Shown: positions 35,971 to 45,010 of the stretch, in pieces | How positions within the stretch are numbered: the stretch's first letter is position 1 | Layout: every line of letters starts with the position of its first letter | Origin: Desulfococcaceae bacterium HSG9 | GTDB taxonomy: Bacteria > Desulfobacterota > Desulfobacteria > Desulfobacterales > JAUCGF01 | DNA: 64,000 nt | Assembly: GCA_030378005.1 (NCBI GenBank) | Contig: JAUCGF010000078.1 | Span: 1 to 64,000, forward strand | Direction of reading: 5' to 3' | The notes under the pieces: generated by a model | What the model saw: the letters and a program-made list of their open reading frames with translations, nothing else | Database searches by the model: none | Told to the model about the DNA's origin: nothing | Translations under genes and position numbers: made by a program

Positions 35971-37167
35971 TTATAGTTTTTTTTCATCCCGCCATACGCC
36001 GGGAATAACAGTTTTGCAAAATTTACAGCGATTGCCGTTCATATTGAATACAGGTATAAAATACCCCTGTCTTTCGATCAACAATTCTTTACAATTGTGG
36101 CAGTAAGTGTTGTTGCCTTCGTGTGTATGCACATTGCCAAGATAAACATAACGGATGCCCTCGTTTATGGCCAACTCTCTGAAACGCACCAGCGTTGAAA
36201 TCGGTGTGGGCGGCAAGCGATTCAATTTGTATTTGGGGAAGAATCGTAGAAAATGTAATGGATAATTCGGCCCCAGATTTTTTAGAATCCATTGACACAT
36301 CCGCTTGGCCATATCTTCATTATCCACATATCCGGGCACTAACAGATTTGTCATTTCAAAGTGAACCCCTTGAGCATGAAGGGTTTTAAACGTATTTAGC
36401 ACCGGTTCCAGACGTCCGCCGTTTAATTTGCGATAGATGGCGTCATCAAAAGATTTCAAATTGATATTGGCGCCGTCCAACACTTTGCACAGTTCGAGAA
36501 GCGGCTTGCGATTGATGTAGCCGTTGGAGATCAAGAGATTATCAATCCCTTGCTTGCGAGATAAACGGGCGGTGTCGATCATATATTCAAAAAAGGTGAC
36601 AGCTTCGGAATAGGTGTAGGCAATCGCTTCGCTGCCGGTGCGTTGCGTTTCAGCAACGACTTGGGCGGGGAACAAGTCGTAATGACGCACATCCTCCGGC
36701 CGAACCTGGGAGATTTCCCAATTCTGGCAATTCAGACAGCGAAAATTGCAACCGGTCGCGGCGATAGAAAAGACTTTGGCGCGAGGTTTGAAATGGTACA
36801 GCGGTTTTTTTTCAACCGGATCGACGTTTGCCGAACAAGGATTGCCGTAAGCCAAACTGTATAGCTTGCCATCAATATTCACACGGGAGCGGCAGACACT
36901 CCGGTCTCCCGGTGAAAGCAGGCAACGGTTAGGGCATAAAGCGCACATCACGCGTTTACGTTCTAATTTACCGTAATGATAACCTTCGCGCGACCACTTC
37001 CATAAAGTTTCAGGGGCATCCCCTTTAAATATTTCACCTTGAATATCGGTCGCGCCGGATGCTATCGCGTTTTTATCGGAAAATGGCCAGAATGCTTGTG
37101 CGGACAATGGCGTTGCCAGCAGAGCGGCACTGCAACAGATAAATTGGCGTCGGTTTATTTTATCCAT
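35971..37167 (-). CDS. AmmeMemoRadiSam-system radical SAM enzyme with Tat-type signal
   Basis: A 398-residue radical SAM protein of the AmmeMemoRadiSam group. The cluster CNFRCLNCQNWEIS (CxxxCxxC for the SAM-binding 4Fe-4S) follows an early extra region with CALCPNRC. A C-terminal segment has paired cysteines (CHNCKEL; CKFCKTV). The N-terminus NRRQFICCSAALLATPLSAQA has a twin-arginine RRxF motif, a hydrophobic stretch and an AQA cleavage site. This predicts export of a folded, cofactor-loaded enzyme to the periplasm. The start overlaps the end of the spermidine-synthase-like gene by 13 bases. Its substrate is unknown. Confidence 0.9.
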   Translation of the reverse strand: MDKINRRQFICCSAALLATPLSAQAFWPFSDKNAIASGATDIQGEIFKGDAPETLWKWSREGYHYGKLERKRVMCALCPNRCLLSPGDRSVCRSRVNIDGKLYSLAYGNPCSANVDPVEKKPLYHFKPRAKVFSIAATGCNFRCLNCQNWEISQVRPEDVRHYDLFPAQVVAETQRTGSEAIAYTYSEAVTFFEYMIDTARLSRKQGIDNLLISNGYINRKPLLELCKVLDGANINLKSFDDAIYRKLNGGRLEPVLNTFKTLHAQGVHFEMTNLLVPGYVDNEDMAKRMCQWILKNLGPNYPLHFLRFFPKYKLNRLPPTPISTLVRFRELAINEGIRYVYLGNVHTHEGNNTYCHNCKELLIERQGYFIPVFNMNGNRCKFCKTVIPGVWRDEKKL

Positions 37168-39302
37168 GATTTACTCCCGATAACGGTTAAACTGACAATT
37201 TTGATGCTAATTAAAACAACGGTCGTCCATACCAAACCCAGGTAAGGAATCAAGACTGCGCTGACACACAATGCCCCCATGGCCGCGCCTAGCAGGTCAG
37301 CCGAAAAAGCACGACTTGCAGCCGGATTGTCATCGCCGCGTAAACAAAGCGCCGCCGGAAATTGGCAACCGCAAACAAGCGCTGTCATAAAACCGAATCC
37401 CAGAAAAGCGGCCGGCGGTAACCGGTCACCACCGAACAGCACGGCAACAATAAAAATTCCCAAAAATAAAATAAGCAGAATATCGGTCAATACAAGCACA
37501 AATTGGCCTTGACGCTTCAAGCGGTCGCCTATCCAGGCACCGGGCAATAAACCGGATAAAAAAAGGGTGACGATAATTCCGATCTGAAAATAGATATATC
37601 CGAAAAAAATTTGAAAAGCAAATATAACCAAAATTTCACTGCCCATGGTCATGGCACCGGTAGTGAATAGCACAAATTCCTCTTTGGAGATACGCATTAG
37701 ATAGAAGGTCAGCAGAACCGCTAAAGCAATGATAAAACTGACGGGCGATGTGCCGAATTTGGCAAACCATTGGGAAAACATCAGGCGCATCAAATAGGGC
37801 GATAGATCACGGTTCACCGGTGTATCAGGGTCTATCAGGCCGTTAAGATATTGGATGCGGTCAGTTGTCAGATTGCCGTAATAATAGCTCCGAATATATT
37901 CTGTGGTGATGCCTTTTTGTTCCAAAAGCTCAGGTATATCGGTATTTAAGGGTTGGTTACGGCAAAGAAATATGATCTCTTGTCCCGGCAGAAGCAAAAT
38001 ATGTTTAAAATATGCGGCTGCGGTGTTGTATAAAGAAGAAATTTTCTGGCGCTGAGGTTCAGCCAGATAATTGTCAAAACCGGACATGCTGAAACTGACA
38101 ATCCCGTCCGGCGCAAGATGCCGTTTGGCCAGTTGAAAGAAACGATCCGTAAAAAAACGGTTCATTTGAAAGGTTTCCGGTTCGGGCAGATTTATAATAA
38201 TCGCATCGTAAAGAGGTTTATGGCCTGAACGACTATGCGCCTGTTGCGATAGATAGGCGCGGCCATCCTGATGAATGATATTGAGACCGGGAATCTTCTG
38301 AAGCAGACCGTAGTGAAACTGGATACGGGCGACTTCCGGATCCAGCTCAACATAATCTGCCTGTTGGGGATGATATTTCTGCAATTGTGTGAGCATCCCC
38401 GCCTGAGCCGAAATCAAAAGAATGCGTTGCGGACGCGCGTTTGCGGAAAGTTGCGCCATCGGATAATGGATGGCCTCCTCTGCCCGGACTATATTTTGAT
38501 TGCTGAAAAGGGGCGAGCCATCAACGAACAGCGTAAATTGCTCATGATCCTGATGCACTGTGATACGACCATAACGTGACTCATTATAATAGGCTGATTT
38601 CCCGGTCTGAGGTTTCAGGGATGCGCGTTCCCAATAAATTCCGGCCGCGAGCAAAACCAGAGTAAACCCCAAACCGCAGATTACCCCGGGTTGCAATCGT
38701 TGCCGCGCTGGAAATAATCGCCAAGCGGCGATCAATAGTGGCAGATTCGCTGCAAAAACCGCTTTTAGTGGTGATAACAGGAAAACCAGTACAAACGAAA
38801 ACAGCGCGCCGCCGACCACATCCCCAAGATTATCTGTGATGTAAAGCCGTGCTCCGGGATAATCCGGCGTTTCATTTCTGATAACATACAGACTATACGG
38901 CAGAACAAAACCCAGGAGCAGGCCATAAGGCATAATGAGGCTGAAACTATAAGCCAGTGTAGGATAAAAGCCTACCGATACGCCATGCGTAAAAAAAAAG
39001 TTTTTAAAAAACCGGATTGCCAGAATTTGAAGCGGCGTTAAAGCAGCCAGAATCAATGAAAGCCATGCTAGACGATTAACCGTCGGGCGCCATGTCCCCC
39101 CAAAAGACCGTTTAGTAATAACGCGGGAGAGCAACGTGCCGATTCCTCCCAGAATCAGCCAATTAAAAAAAATTAAGGCAATGACAAATTCGTTGCCCTG
39201 AAATTGGGCCAGAAATTCACGAATTGTCAGTAATTGGGTCACCACCGATGATATGCCGGTGGCCACAACAACTGCTAAAACCGCGCCTTCATTTTTGCTC
39301 AT
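37155..39302 (-). CDS. Membrane-embedded spermidine-synthase-like protein
   Basis: A 715-residue protein: about seven TM helices at the N-terminus, a soluble Rossmann-type domain resembling SpeE/methyltransferases at about residues 240-440, and about seven more TM helices. In SpeE the catalytic loop carries an Asp (DxxDP). Here the equivalent stretch reads INLPEPETFQ, so aminopropyl transfer is doubtful. The SAM-binding-like segment RILLISAQAGMLTQ is present. It overlaps the Memo-AMMECR1 gene by 14 bases and the radical SAM gene by 13. It may carry the substrate or product through the membrane, or modify a lipid-linked molecule. Confidence 0.85.
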   Translation of the reverse strand: MSKNEGAVLAVVVATGISSVVTQLLTIREFLAQFQGNEFVIALIFFNWLILGGIGTLLSRVITKRSFGGTWRPTVNRLAWLSLILAALTPLQILAIRFFKNFFFTHGVSVGFYPTLAYSFSLIMPYGLLLGFVLPYSLYVIRNETPDYPGARLYITDNLGDVVGGALFSFVLVFLLSPLKAVFAANLPLLIAAWRLFPARQRLQPGVICGLGFTLVLLAAGIYWERASLKPQTGKSAYYNESRYGRITVHQDHEQFTLFVDGSPLFSNQNIVRAEEAIHYPMAQLSANARPQRILLISAQAGMLTQLQKYHPQQADYVELDPEVARIQFHYGLLQKIPGLNIIHQDGRAYLSQQAHSRSGHKPLYDAIIINLPEPETFQMNRFFTDRFFQLAKRHLAPDGIVSFSMSGFDNYLAEPQRQKISSLYNTAAAYFKHILLLPGQEIIFLCRNQPLNTDIPELLEQKGITTEYIRSYYYGNLTTDRIQYLNGLIDPDTPVNRDLSPYLMRLMFSQWFAKFGTSPVSFIIALAVLLTFYLMRISKEEFVLFTTGAMTMGSEILVIFAFQIFFGYIYFQIGIIVTLFLSGLLPGAWIGDRLKRQGQFVLVLTDILLILFLGIFIVAVLFGGDRLPPAAFLGFGFMTALVCGCQFPAALCLRGDDNPAASRAFSADLLGAAMGALCVSAVLIPYLGLVWTTVVLISIKIVSLTVIGSKSWIK

Positions 39303-40788
39303 GGAAATATTGAACCTGATAGGTCTGAACCTCTAATTTTCCGTCTTTCCAAGCGTTGGCGGACAATCCCGCTTTACGGCACAAATGGGAAAGAAACGCT
39401 TCAGGGTCCGGCAACTGCTCCCATACCTGGGGCAAGAAAGTTGCGCTGGCCATCCCCTTGCGGATAATCAGGCCATCAATATCAGGCCGTAGTTTGGCGA
39501 TTAAGTCGGCCCCATCTTTATATGCCAATGGTTGCGGTTCGGTGAGAATGCTGATTTCGATATCTGTTTTATCCAGTTCGGAGGGTTGCAGATTATTAAA
39601 ACGAGGATCGCCGAAAGCCGCGTTGGCCGCGTTGCGTTTTACGCCATCAACAACAGATTCCACGGCATTTAAACTGCCGATACAACCTCTGAGCTGGCCG
39701 TCAATGGTCAGTGTGACAAATGTGCCGCGGCGGTTTTTAAGTTCTTTGGCCTGGAGTGTAGTCACCGCGGATTCAGGAAGTGTGGTTTTTTTGCCAAGAC
39801 GTGCGGCAATGGTTTGGCGCGCCAATTTGACCAGCGCTTGTCCCTGGTCATCACGAAATTTCAAAGTTTTTTTGATTTCTTTTTGATCATAAGCGTTCAT
39901 TGATGAACCTCCGTAAAAGGCGATTGCCGCGTAGCCCACAACGCGCTTGTGATCTCCTGCGGTATCGCCGCTGTTAGAATAATGAAGCAATTGCGGATGC
40001 CATCCGTGCAGGCGGGCCAGATGAAGCAAAATCGCAATCGGAACGACGCCACAGGCGGCATTGTCGCGTTGCAACAATTTTTTCGCTTTTAAAGCGGAAA
40101 TCATTTTAAGCGTTTCTTTATCAAAAGCCACCGCTTTATCGTAGGAAAGAAAGTGAGACAGGTCCGAACTGACGGCGAGTAGCGTTTTCTGATCAAGTCG
40201 CGTATTGATAGCATCCGCCATGCCTTTGATATCTCCTCGTCCTAAAACAATTGGAACCAGTTCAAATTTTTTCAGATAATATTGCAAAAAGGGAAGTACG
40301 GCCTCCAGCGAATGTTCACCGCGGTCCGAAGCTGGAACCGTTTTAAACAGATCGGTTTGTAACAGTTGGGCGGCGTCTTTATGCAATTTGATCTGTCCCA
40401 ACGGTGTTTCGTAAGCTCCGGAATCGGTAATCGCGCCATTAGAAAAGCCGACGCGGTGATCCGGACCTAATAAAATAACCTTGTCAAACTGATTTTCGGA
40501 AAGAAGATGTGAGGCATGAGCGGCGGTCAATCCGGAATAGACGTAACCGGCGTGCGGAAGAATCAGCGCTTTTAAAACGCCTTGCCCGGGTGTGTCAATT
40601 TTGGTTTGCTGTGCCTGGCGGGTTAAGTGTTCAATCAGTTGCGTCAATTGCGCGCGGTCGGATGGATAAAACTGGCCTGCAACGGCCGCTTTACGGACTT
40701 TGGCCGCATTAACACCACCAGCATACAGAAAAACTCCTAAACTCAGCAAACATACCGTTTTCAGAAAATTGCGAAAATACGATTTCAT
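39289..40788 (-). CDS. Memo-AMMECR1 fusion protein with Sec signal (AmmeMemoRadiSam system)
   Basis: About 499 residues from ATG 40788 (MKSYFRNFLK...). The longer in-frame start would place the Shine-Dalgarno AAAGGAGG inside the coding region. The signal peptide ends near YAGGVNAA. A Memo domain (about 35-290, LPHAGYVYSGLTAAHA, GPDHRV, ACGVVPIA) is followed by an AMMECR1 domain (about 325-490, GTFVTLTIDGQLRGCIGSL with the LRGCIG motif). Memo is related to LigB dioxygenases and may bind a metal. It is the first gene of the operon. Fusion of the A and B parts is one of the known AmmeMemoRadiSam layouts. Confidence 0.9.
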   Translation of the reverse strand: MKSYFRNFLKTVCLLSLGVFLYAGGVNAAKVRKAAVAGQFYPSDRAQLTQLIEHLTRQAQQTKIDTPGQGVLKALILPHAGYVYSGLTAAHASHLLSENQFDKVILLGPDHRVGFSNGAITDSGAYETPLGQIKLHKDAAQLLQTDLFKTVPASDRGEHSLEAVLPFLQYYLKKFELVPIVLGRGDIKGMADAINTRLDQKTLLAVSSDLSHFLSYDKAVAFDKETLKMISALKAKKLLQRDNAACGVVPIAILLHLARLHGWHPQLLHYSNSGDTAGDHKRVVGYAAIAFYGGSSMNAYDQKEIKKTLKFRDDQGQALVKLARQTIAARLGKKTTLPESAVTTLQAKELKNRRGTFVTLTIDGQLRGCIGSLNAVESVVDGVKRNAANAAFGDPRFNNLQPSELDKTDIEISILTEPQPLAYKDGADLIAKLRPDIDGLIIRKGMASATFLPQVWEQLPDPEAFLSHLCRKAGLSANAWKDGKLEVQTYQVQYFHEQK

Positions 40789-40932
40789 AATGAAGCCTCC
40801 TTTATTCAATTTCAAACAATTCTCGAAACCAATTTATATGCCTTAATCATCGTCATCATAATTGTCGTATAAGATCAGATATTACGATACAAAATAGTTA
40901 AGCAAAACATAGCAATTTAACCTTAAATATGG
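40789..40932. other. Short gap between tnpB and the Memo-AMMECR1 gene
   Basis: About 140 bases of AT-rich DNA. It includes the ribosome-site region of the Memo-AMMECR1 gene and part of a TTTAACC/GGTTAAA hairpin (40916-40937) that straddles the tnpB stop. This is where the transposon right end and the 3' part of an omega RNA would be expected. Confidence 0.4.
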
Positions 40933-41991
40933 TTAAATAACCTGCTTTGAATATGAGACTTGAGGACTATAAGCTCCCAAGTGTAGAATATTTAAAGAAG
41001 CGTTGAGATCGGCATCCATAATATTTCCACAAGCACATTTGTAAATCTCACCCCTACGGTTTGACTTACAAATAGCTTCGCAACTTGAGCAACGTTGGCT
41101 CGTATATTGAGGTGGGACTTTCTTAAACAAAATCCCCTGCTCTTCACAAGTCAACGCAAGTTTACTCAAAACTTTTGGATAAACCCACCGCGCAAGTTTG
41201 TTGTTAAAAGATTTTCTTATCTTGCCTTTGGATTTATGCTTTACATTCTTTAAATCCTCAGCGTACAAGGCTTTGGTATCACTCAAATCTAAAAGGTTAC
41301 ATGAAGCGTTAACAAGATTATCGCGTTCTGCCAAAGCCCTCTTAAACGCCTTGGAACCTTGCTTCTTTCCAGCTATCTTCTCATAAATTTTGTTGTCTCC
41401 TAAAAACTCACCGTCTGAACTCACGATTAACTTTTTGTACCCTATATCTATCGCTTTCGGCTTGCCTTGAGTCCTTATAGCAGGTGGCTTCTTTTGAAAA
41501 AATAAATCGATAAAACAGCCCTTATCTGTAATTCTCAACCTTGTCGAACCTTTAAGCAGCCACTCATCCCCTGTCAGTTTATTTATATGAGTATGTTTCC
41601 TCGAAGGCAAATTTAAGATAATTCTATTTCCTATGGAAGCCAAATGCACCCAAACATCAAAAGTACTATCATCCAAATCTTGAGTGACAGTCACAAATCG
41701 TGAGTCTAACTCCATCACAAGTTTATTAAATTTCGGTTTCGTTTTTCTCTTCTTTTTTCTTTGAGATTTAACAATAGCAAGAGCTTGCTTTGCGGCGGCT
41801 TGCCTCAACCTGGCAGAAAGCCAGCTCTCAACTGCGGTATTTTTTACAAACTTACCGGAGAATTGTTTTTGTTTCCAAAGGGAGTCAATGAAAAGATTTA
41901 CAACCCTTTGATACTCTATGGCTGTGGTGTGAACTTTTTGGAGCTTTCCGGCATTGGCGTATTTAAGATTCACAGTTGATTTTCTTATCAT
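40933..41991 (-). CDS. tnpB: TnpB RNA-guided nuclease (IS200/IS605-family OrfB)
   Basis: A 352-residue TnpB. RuvC-type catalytic residues are present: Asp in AIDIGYKKL (about 182), Glu in YAEDLKNV (about 242) and Asp in MDADLNASLNI (about 327). The zinc finger RCSSCEAICKS...YKCACG at about 300-320 is intact. The protein has an intact basic N-terminal helix region. Known TnpB proteins use an omega RNA made from the 3' end of the element to cut DNA. No tnpA transposase is nearby, so it is a solitary copy that may persist for its nuclease activity. Confidence 0.9.
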   Translation of the reverse strand: MIRKSTVNLKYANAGKLQKVHTTAIEYQRVVNLFIDSLWKQKQFSGKFVKNTAVESWLSARLRQAAAKQALAIVKSQRKKKRKTKPKFNKLVMELDSRFVTVTQDLDDSTFDVWVHLASIGNRIILNLPSRKHTHINKLTGDEWLLKGSTRLRITDKGCFIDLFFQKKPPAIRTQGKPKAIDIGYKKLIVSSDGEFLGDNKIYEKIAGKKQGSKAFKRALAERDNLVNASCNLLDLSDTKALYAEDLKNVKHKSKGKIRKSFNNKLARWVYPKVLSKLALTCEEQGILFKKVPPQYTSQRCSSCEAICKSNRRGEIYKCACGNIMDADLNASLNILHLGAYSPQVSYSKQVI

Positions 41992-42320
41992 TTTTCAACT
42001 CTTTTATCAATCTTTCGGTTTTTCGTTCGCTTATTCTCAACCCATACAATCTGGCAACAAGGGTATTTGTTATTATTTCGTATATATTTGTTATATAATT
42101 CAAAAGTATTGTTATTATACCTTATCTGCCATTGAAAATCAAGTGGATTATGGATTCAATTGATTCATAAGGATAATATGGTTTACAATTCAACAAATTT
42201 AGTATAAAAAACTGACGTTATTGGCGTATTTATATTTTGGCTATTATCAAAAGGCAGGAAATTGACAACCTGACAGAAACAAGAGCATCCAAACCTTAAA
42301 ATTGAAAACAATATTTCAAG
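41992..42320. other. Gap between tnpB and the ketosynthase cluster
   Basis: 329 AT-rich bases between divergent genes. It should hold the left end of the tnpB element on one side and the promoter of the ketosynthase operon on the other. No clear end repeats could be assigned, and no gene was seen. Confidence 0.4.
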
Positions 42321-43571
42321 ATGACTGATCAAGAAATCGTTGTTGTCGGCTATGACACCGTTTCAGCGTTAGGAACCGATTCAGATATTCAATGGCGCCG
42401 GGCGTTGAATGGCGAAAGCGGTATCGGTAAATTAACGCGCTTTCCCGCAGATAATAATTTTCCGGTTCATATTGCCGGTCAGGTTGATGACTTTGACGCC
42501 AAACATTACCCCTTTCTAACGCCGCGTGCGTTGGCACTTTGGCCATCTCCTCTCTTTAAATTTGGGATGCTGGCGGTTCATCGCGCGCTTGAAGATAGCG
42601 GGATTGAAATCACACCGGCACTTGCGCCAAGGGTTGGCGTTACTTTCAGTTCGGCGGTGGGTGGATTAGATGCGGTGCTGCAAGCGGATCGACGTTTGAT
42701 TGCCAAAGGCAAATTGCCAACGCCTTCGGCCAATCCCAACTCATGTATTAACATGGTGGGCGGTAAAGTGTCCATTTTAACGGGTGCCACAGGCCCCATC
42801 ACAGCAACGATAACCGCCTGCGCCACCGGTGTCACCTCAATTATTATTGGGTGTATGATGCTGAAACAGCGTATAGCGGATGTCGTTGTGTGCGGAGCGG
42901 TTGATTTTGCCCTGGTGGCACCGATTGTGGCCGGCTTTGCAACCATGAACGGCGCTTTCAGAACCCATCCGGAAATTTCCGATGAATCTGCGGCAAGTGC
43001 AAGCCGACCGTTTTCAATTCATCGTCGCGGATTTGTCATAAGCGAAGGCGCGGGCGCGATTATCCTGACTACGGATGAATTCGCAAAGGCGCACGGGTTG
43101 ACGGTTTATTCCGCAATCGCCGGATGGAGTATGACATCAGACGCTCATCATTTTGTAGCCCCCAATTTTGACACGGTTAAACGGTGTATTGCCGAAAGCA
43201 TTATTGATTCTGGAATTGCACCGGAAGATATTGATGCCGTCAACGCCCATGCCACATCGACAAAAGTGGGGGATAAAGTGGAATATGATGCTCTTAAAGC
43301 TGTTTTTGGAAAAAAACCACCCCCGATTTCGGCCAATAAATCGCTTATCGGTCATGCCATGGGAGCTTCCAGTGCGATTGAAGCTGTTTTTGCAATCCGA
43401 GGTATGCAAAGCAGTCGGCTGCTTCCAACGATTAATTACACACCCGATCCCGCTATGGAACTGGATTGCGTCTCGGAAGGCGCGCGCAGGCTAAATCAGG
43501 AATTTGTTTTAAAAAACGCATTCGGATTCGGCGGCTGCAATTCATGTATTGTTTTTCGCAGGGTCGGATGA
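42321..43571 (+). CDS. Beta-ketoacyl-ACP synthase (FabF/KS-II type)
   Basis: A 416-residue condensing enzyme. The catalytic triad is visible: Cys in ITACATGVTS, His in VNAHATSTKVGD, and His in SLIGHAMGASS. The N-terminus VVGYDTVSALGTD and C-terminal NAFGFGGCNSC are typical of the thiolase-fold KS family. It joins acyl groups to malonyl-ACP. It is the first gene of a four-gene plus-strand cluster; the next ketosynthase begins about 160 bases later. The intact triad argues for real catalysis rather than a chain-length-factor role. Confidence 0.9.
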   Translation: MTDQEIVVVGYDTVSALGTDSDIQWRRALNGESGIGKLTRFPADNNFPVHIAGQVDDFDAKHYPFLTPRALALWPSPLFKFGMLAVHRALEDSGIEITPALAPRVGVTFSSAVGGLDAVLQADRRLIAKGKLPTPSANPNSCINMVGGKVSILTGATGPITATITACATGVTSIIIGCMMLKQRIADVVVCGAVDFALVAPIVAGFATMNGAFRTHPEISDESAASASRPFSIHRRGFVISEGAGAIILTTDEFAKAHGLTVYSAIAGWSMTSDAHHFVAPNFDTVKRCIAESIIDSGIAPEDIDAVNAHATSTKVGDKVEYDALKAVFGKKPPPISANKSLIGHAMGASSAIEAVFAIRGMQSSRLLPTINYTPDPAMELDCVSEGARRLNQEFVLKNAFGFGGCNSCIVFRRVG

Positions 43572-43580
43572 AGAATGCGG

Positions 43581-43589
43581 GTAACCGTT
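43581..43589 (+). repeat. Second occurrence of the GTAACCGTT repeat
   Basis: The 9-base GTAACCGTT and the bases after it (cactccccttt) resemble the outer arm of the nested palindrome at 28378. No matching right arm was found nearby, so it may be a solo end. Confidence 0.3.
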
Positions 43590-43663
43590 CACTCCCCTTT
43601 GCAAATTGCGAATGAGGGTAATTTCGAAGAAATAGTGAAGAATGATTGAATTACTTGTAATTT

Positions 43664-43719
43664 CTTAATCATACTCTTAATCGTTTGGGATTAAGATTAC
43701 GATTAAGAGTAAGATTAAG
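43664..43719 (+). repeat. Near-perfect 20-bp inverted repeat before the second ketosynthase
   Basis: CTTAATCATACTCTTAATCG (43664-43683) and its complement (43700-43719) match at 19 of 20 bases, with a 16-base loop of related GATTAAG units. The hairpin would sit 14 bases before the second ketosynthase ATG (43733) in the operon mRNA and could affect its translation. Confidence 0.6.
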
Positions 43720-43732
43720 ACTTCAATTGAAC

Positions 43733-44998
43733 ATGAAAGCACCTTTAAACAGAAAAGTATTTGTGATCGGTTACGGAGCTGCTACGGCCTTAGGCAGCAC
43801 CTTTCAAAGAACTTATATGCGAGCGGTGAAAGGTGAAGCCGGATTCAGAAAAGTAACCAAATGCGAGGTTAATTCTTTAAGCAATGTCGTCGGCGAAATT
43901 CCTGATTGGGATCCGCTGGCAAACGATTTCGTCAATCGTCGAGAGGTTCACAACTGGAACGCCGCTTTTGTTTTATTAACGATGGCTATCTGCAAGGAAG
44001 CGTTAACCCATTCGGGGCTGGAAATCAATCGTGACACCGGCCCCCGCACGGCTTGCATGATCGGATCAGCTTTGAACGGGTCGGATGCGTTCCGCATTGC
44101 GACTGACAACTTACTGAATCGCGGGCCGTTTAAAATCAGCCCTTATCTTTTGCCCAATTTATGCGCGAATGTGCCATCCGGTAAAACCGGGATGATGTTA
44201 GGATTTACCGGCCCGGTTTTTTCCCCTCAGGGAGCCTGCGCTTCCGGCAATCATGCCATCGGAATCGGCGCGCGCATGATTCGGGATGGCGATTGCGATT
44301 TCGTTTTAGCCGGCGGCGTGGATACGTGTATTATACCGGAGATTATTCACGGTTTTGCCAATATGAACGCTACCTTGAAAGTGGTCGAGGGGGATCGCGC
44401 TTTTACCGATCCGACCCAAGCTTCACGTCCTTTCAGCATTGACCGTAAAGGTATGGTACTGGCTGAAGGCGGCGGCGTGTTGGTTCTGGCTGCGGAAGAG
44501 ATGTTGCCGGTTTATGGATTGACGCCCAGAGCCGAAGTGGCAGGCGTCGGATGGACTTCGGATGCGCATCATTTTACATTGCCAAATGCAGAAACTGTCA
44601 CTCGAGCGATCCGGCAGGCCATTGATGACGCGGAAATTCAGATGTCCGATGTTCAGTATGTCAATGCTCATGGAACATCCACACCCAAAGGCGATCTGAC
44701 CGAAATTGAATGTCTGCGCACGGTTTTCGGAGATATGCTTAAAAAAATTCCCATATCATCCAATAAATCTCAAATCGGACATACGCTGGGCGGTTCGGCC
44801 GCTATTGAAGCGGCTTTAAGTATTGAAAGCATGCAAAACGGTCTGATTTTGCCTACCGTGAATCATATTCCGGATCCGCTATTCGCCGGAATAGACGTGG
44901 TTCCCAATACGGCACGTCGGCAGATATATGAATTTTTTCTGTCTGACGCTTTCGGTTTTGGCGGAACCAATTGTTGCATTATTTTTAAAGGTGTTTGA
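43733..44998 (+). CDS. Beta-ketoacyl-ACP synthase (second copy, FabF-like)
   Basis: About 421 residues from ATG 43733 (MKAPLNRKVFVIGYGAATALG). An upstream in-frame start would run through the repeat, giving a low-complexity MGLRLRLRVRLRLQ leader, so it is rejected. Active-site residues are present: Cys in GACASGNHAIG, His in VNAHGTSTPKGD, and Lys-His in SNKSQIGHTLGG. The C-terminus DAFGFGGTNCCI is typical. It is a paralogue of the preceding ketosynthase but diverged, so the two may act on different chain lengths or work as a pair. The thioesterase gene starts 12 bases later. Confidence 0.88.
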   Translation: MKAPLNRKVFVIGYGAATALGSTFQRTYMRAVKGEAGFRKVTKCEVNSLSNVVGEIPDWDPLANDFVNRREVHNWNAAFVLLTMAICKEALTHSGLEINRDTGPRTACMIGSALNGSDAFRIATDNLLNRGPFKISPYLLPNLCANVPSGKTGMMLGFTGPVFSPQGACASGNHAIGIGARMIRDGDCDFVLAGGVDTCIIPEIIHGFANMNATLKVVEGDRAFTDPTQASRPFSIDRKGMVLAEGGGVLVLAAEEMLPVYGLTPRAEVAGVGWTSDAHHFTLPNAETVTRAIRQAIDDAEIQMSDVQYVNAHGTSTPKGDLTEIECLRTVFGDMLKKIPISSNKSQIGHTLGGSAAIEAALSIESMQNGLILPTVNHIPDPLFAGIDVVPNTARRQIYEFFLSDAFGFGGTNCCIIFKGV

Positions 44999-45010
44999 TT
45001 ACAAAATGTT

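Noticed and set aside
43685-43732. Longer N-terminus for the second ketosynthase
   Set aside because: The extra codons read through an inverted repeat as alternating Arg/Leu, which is repeat-derived; the ATG at 43733 starts the family N-terminus.
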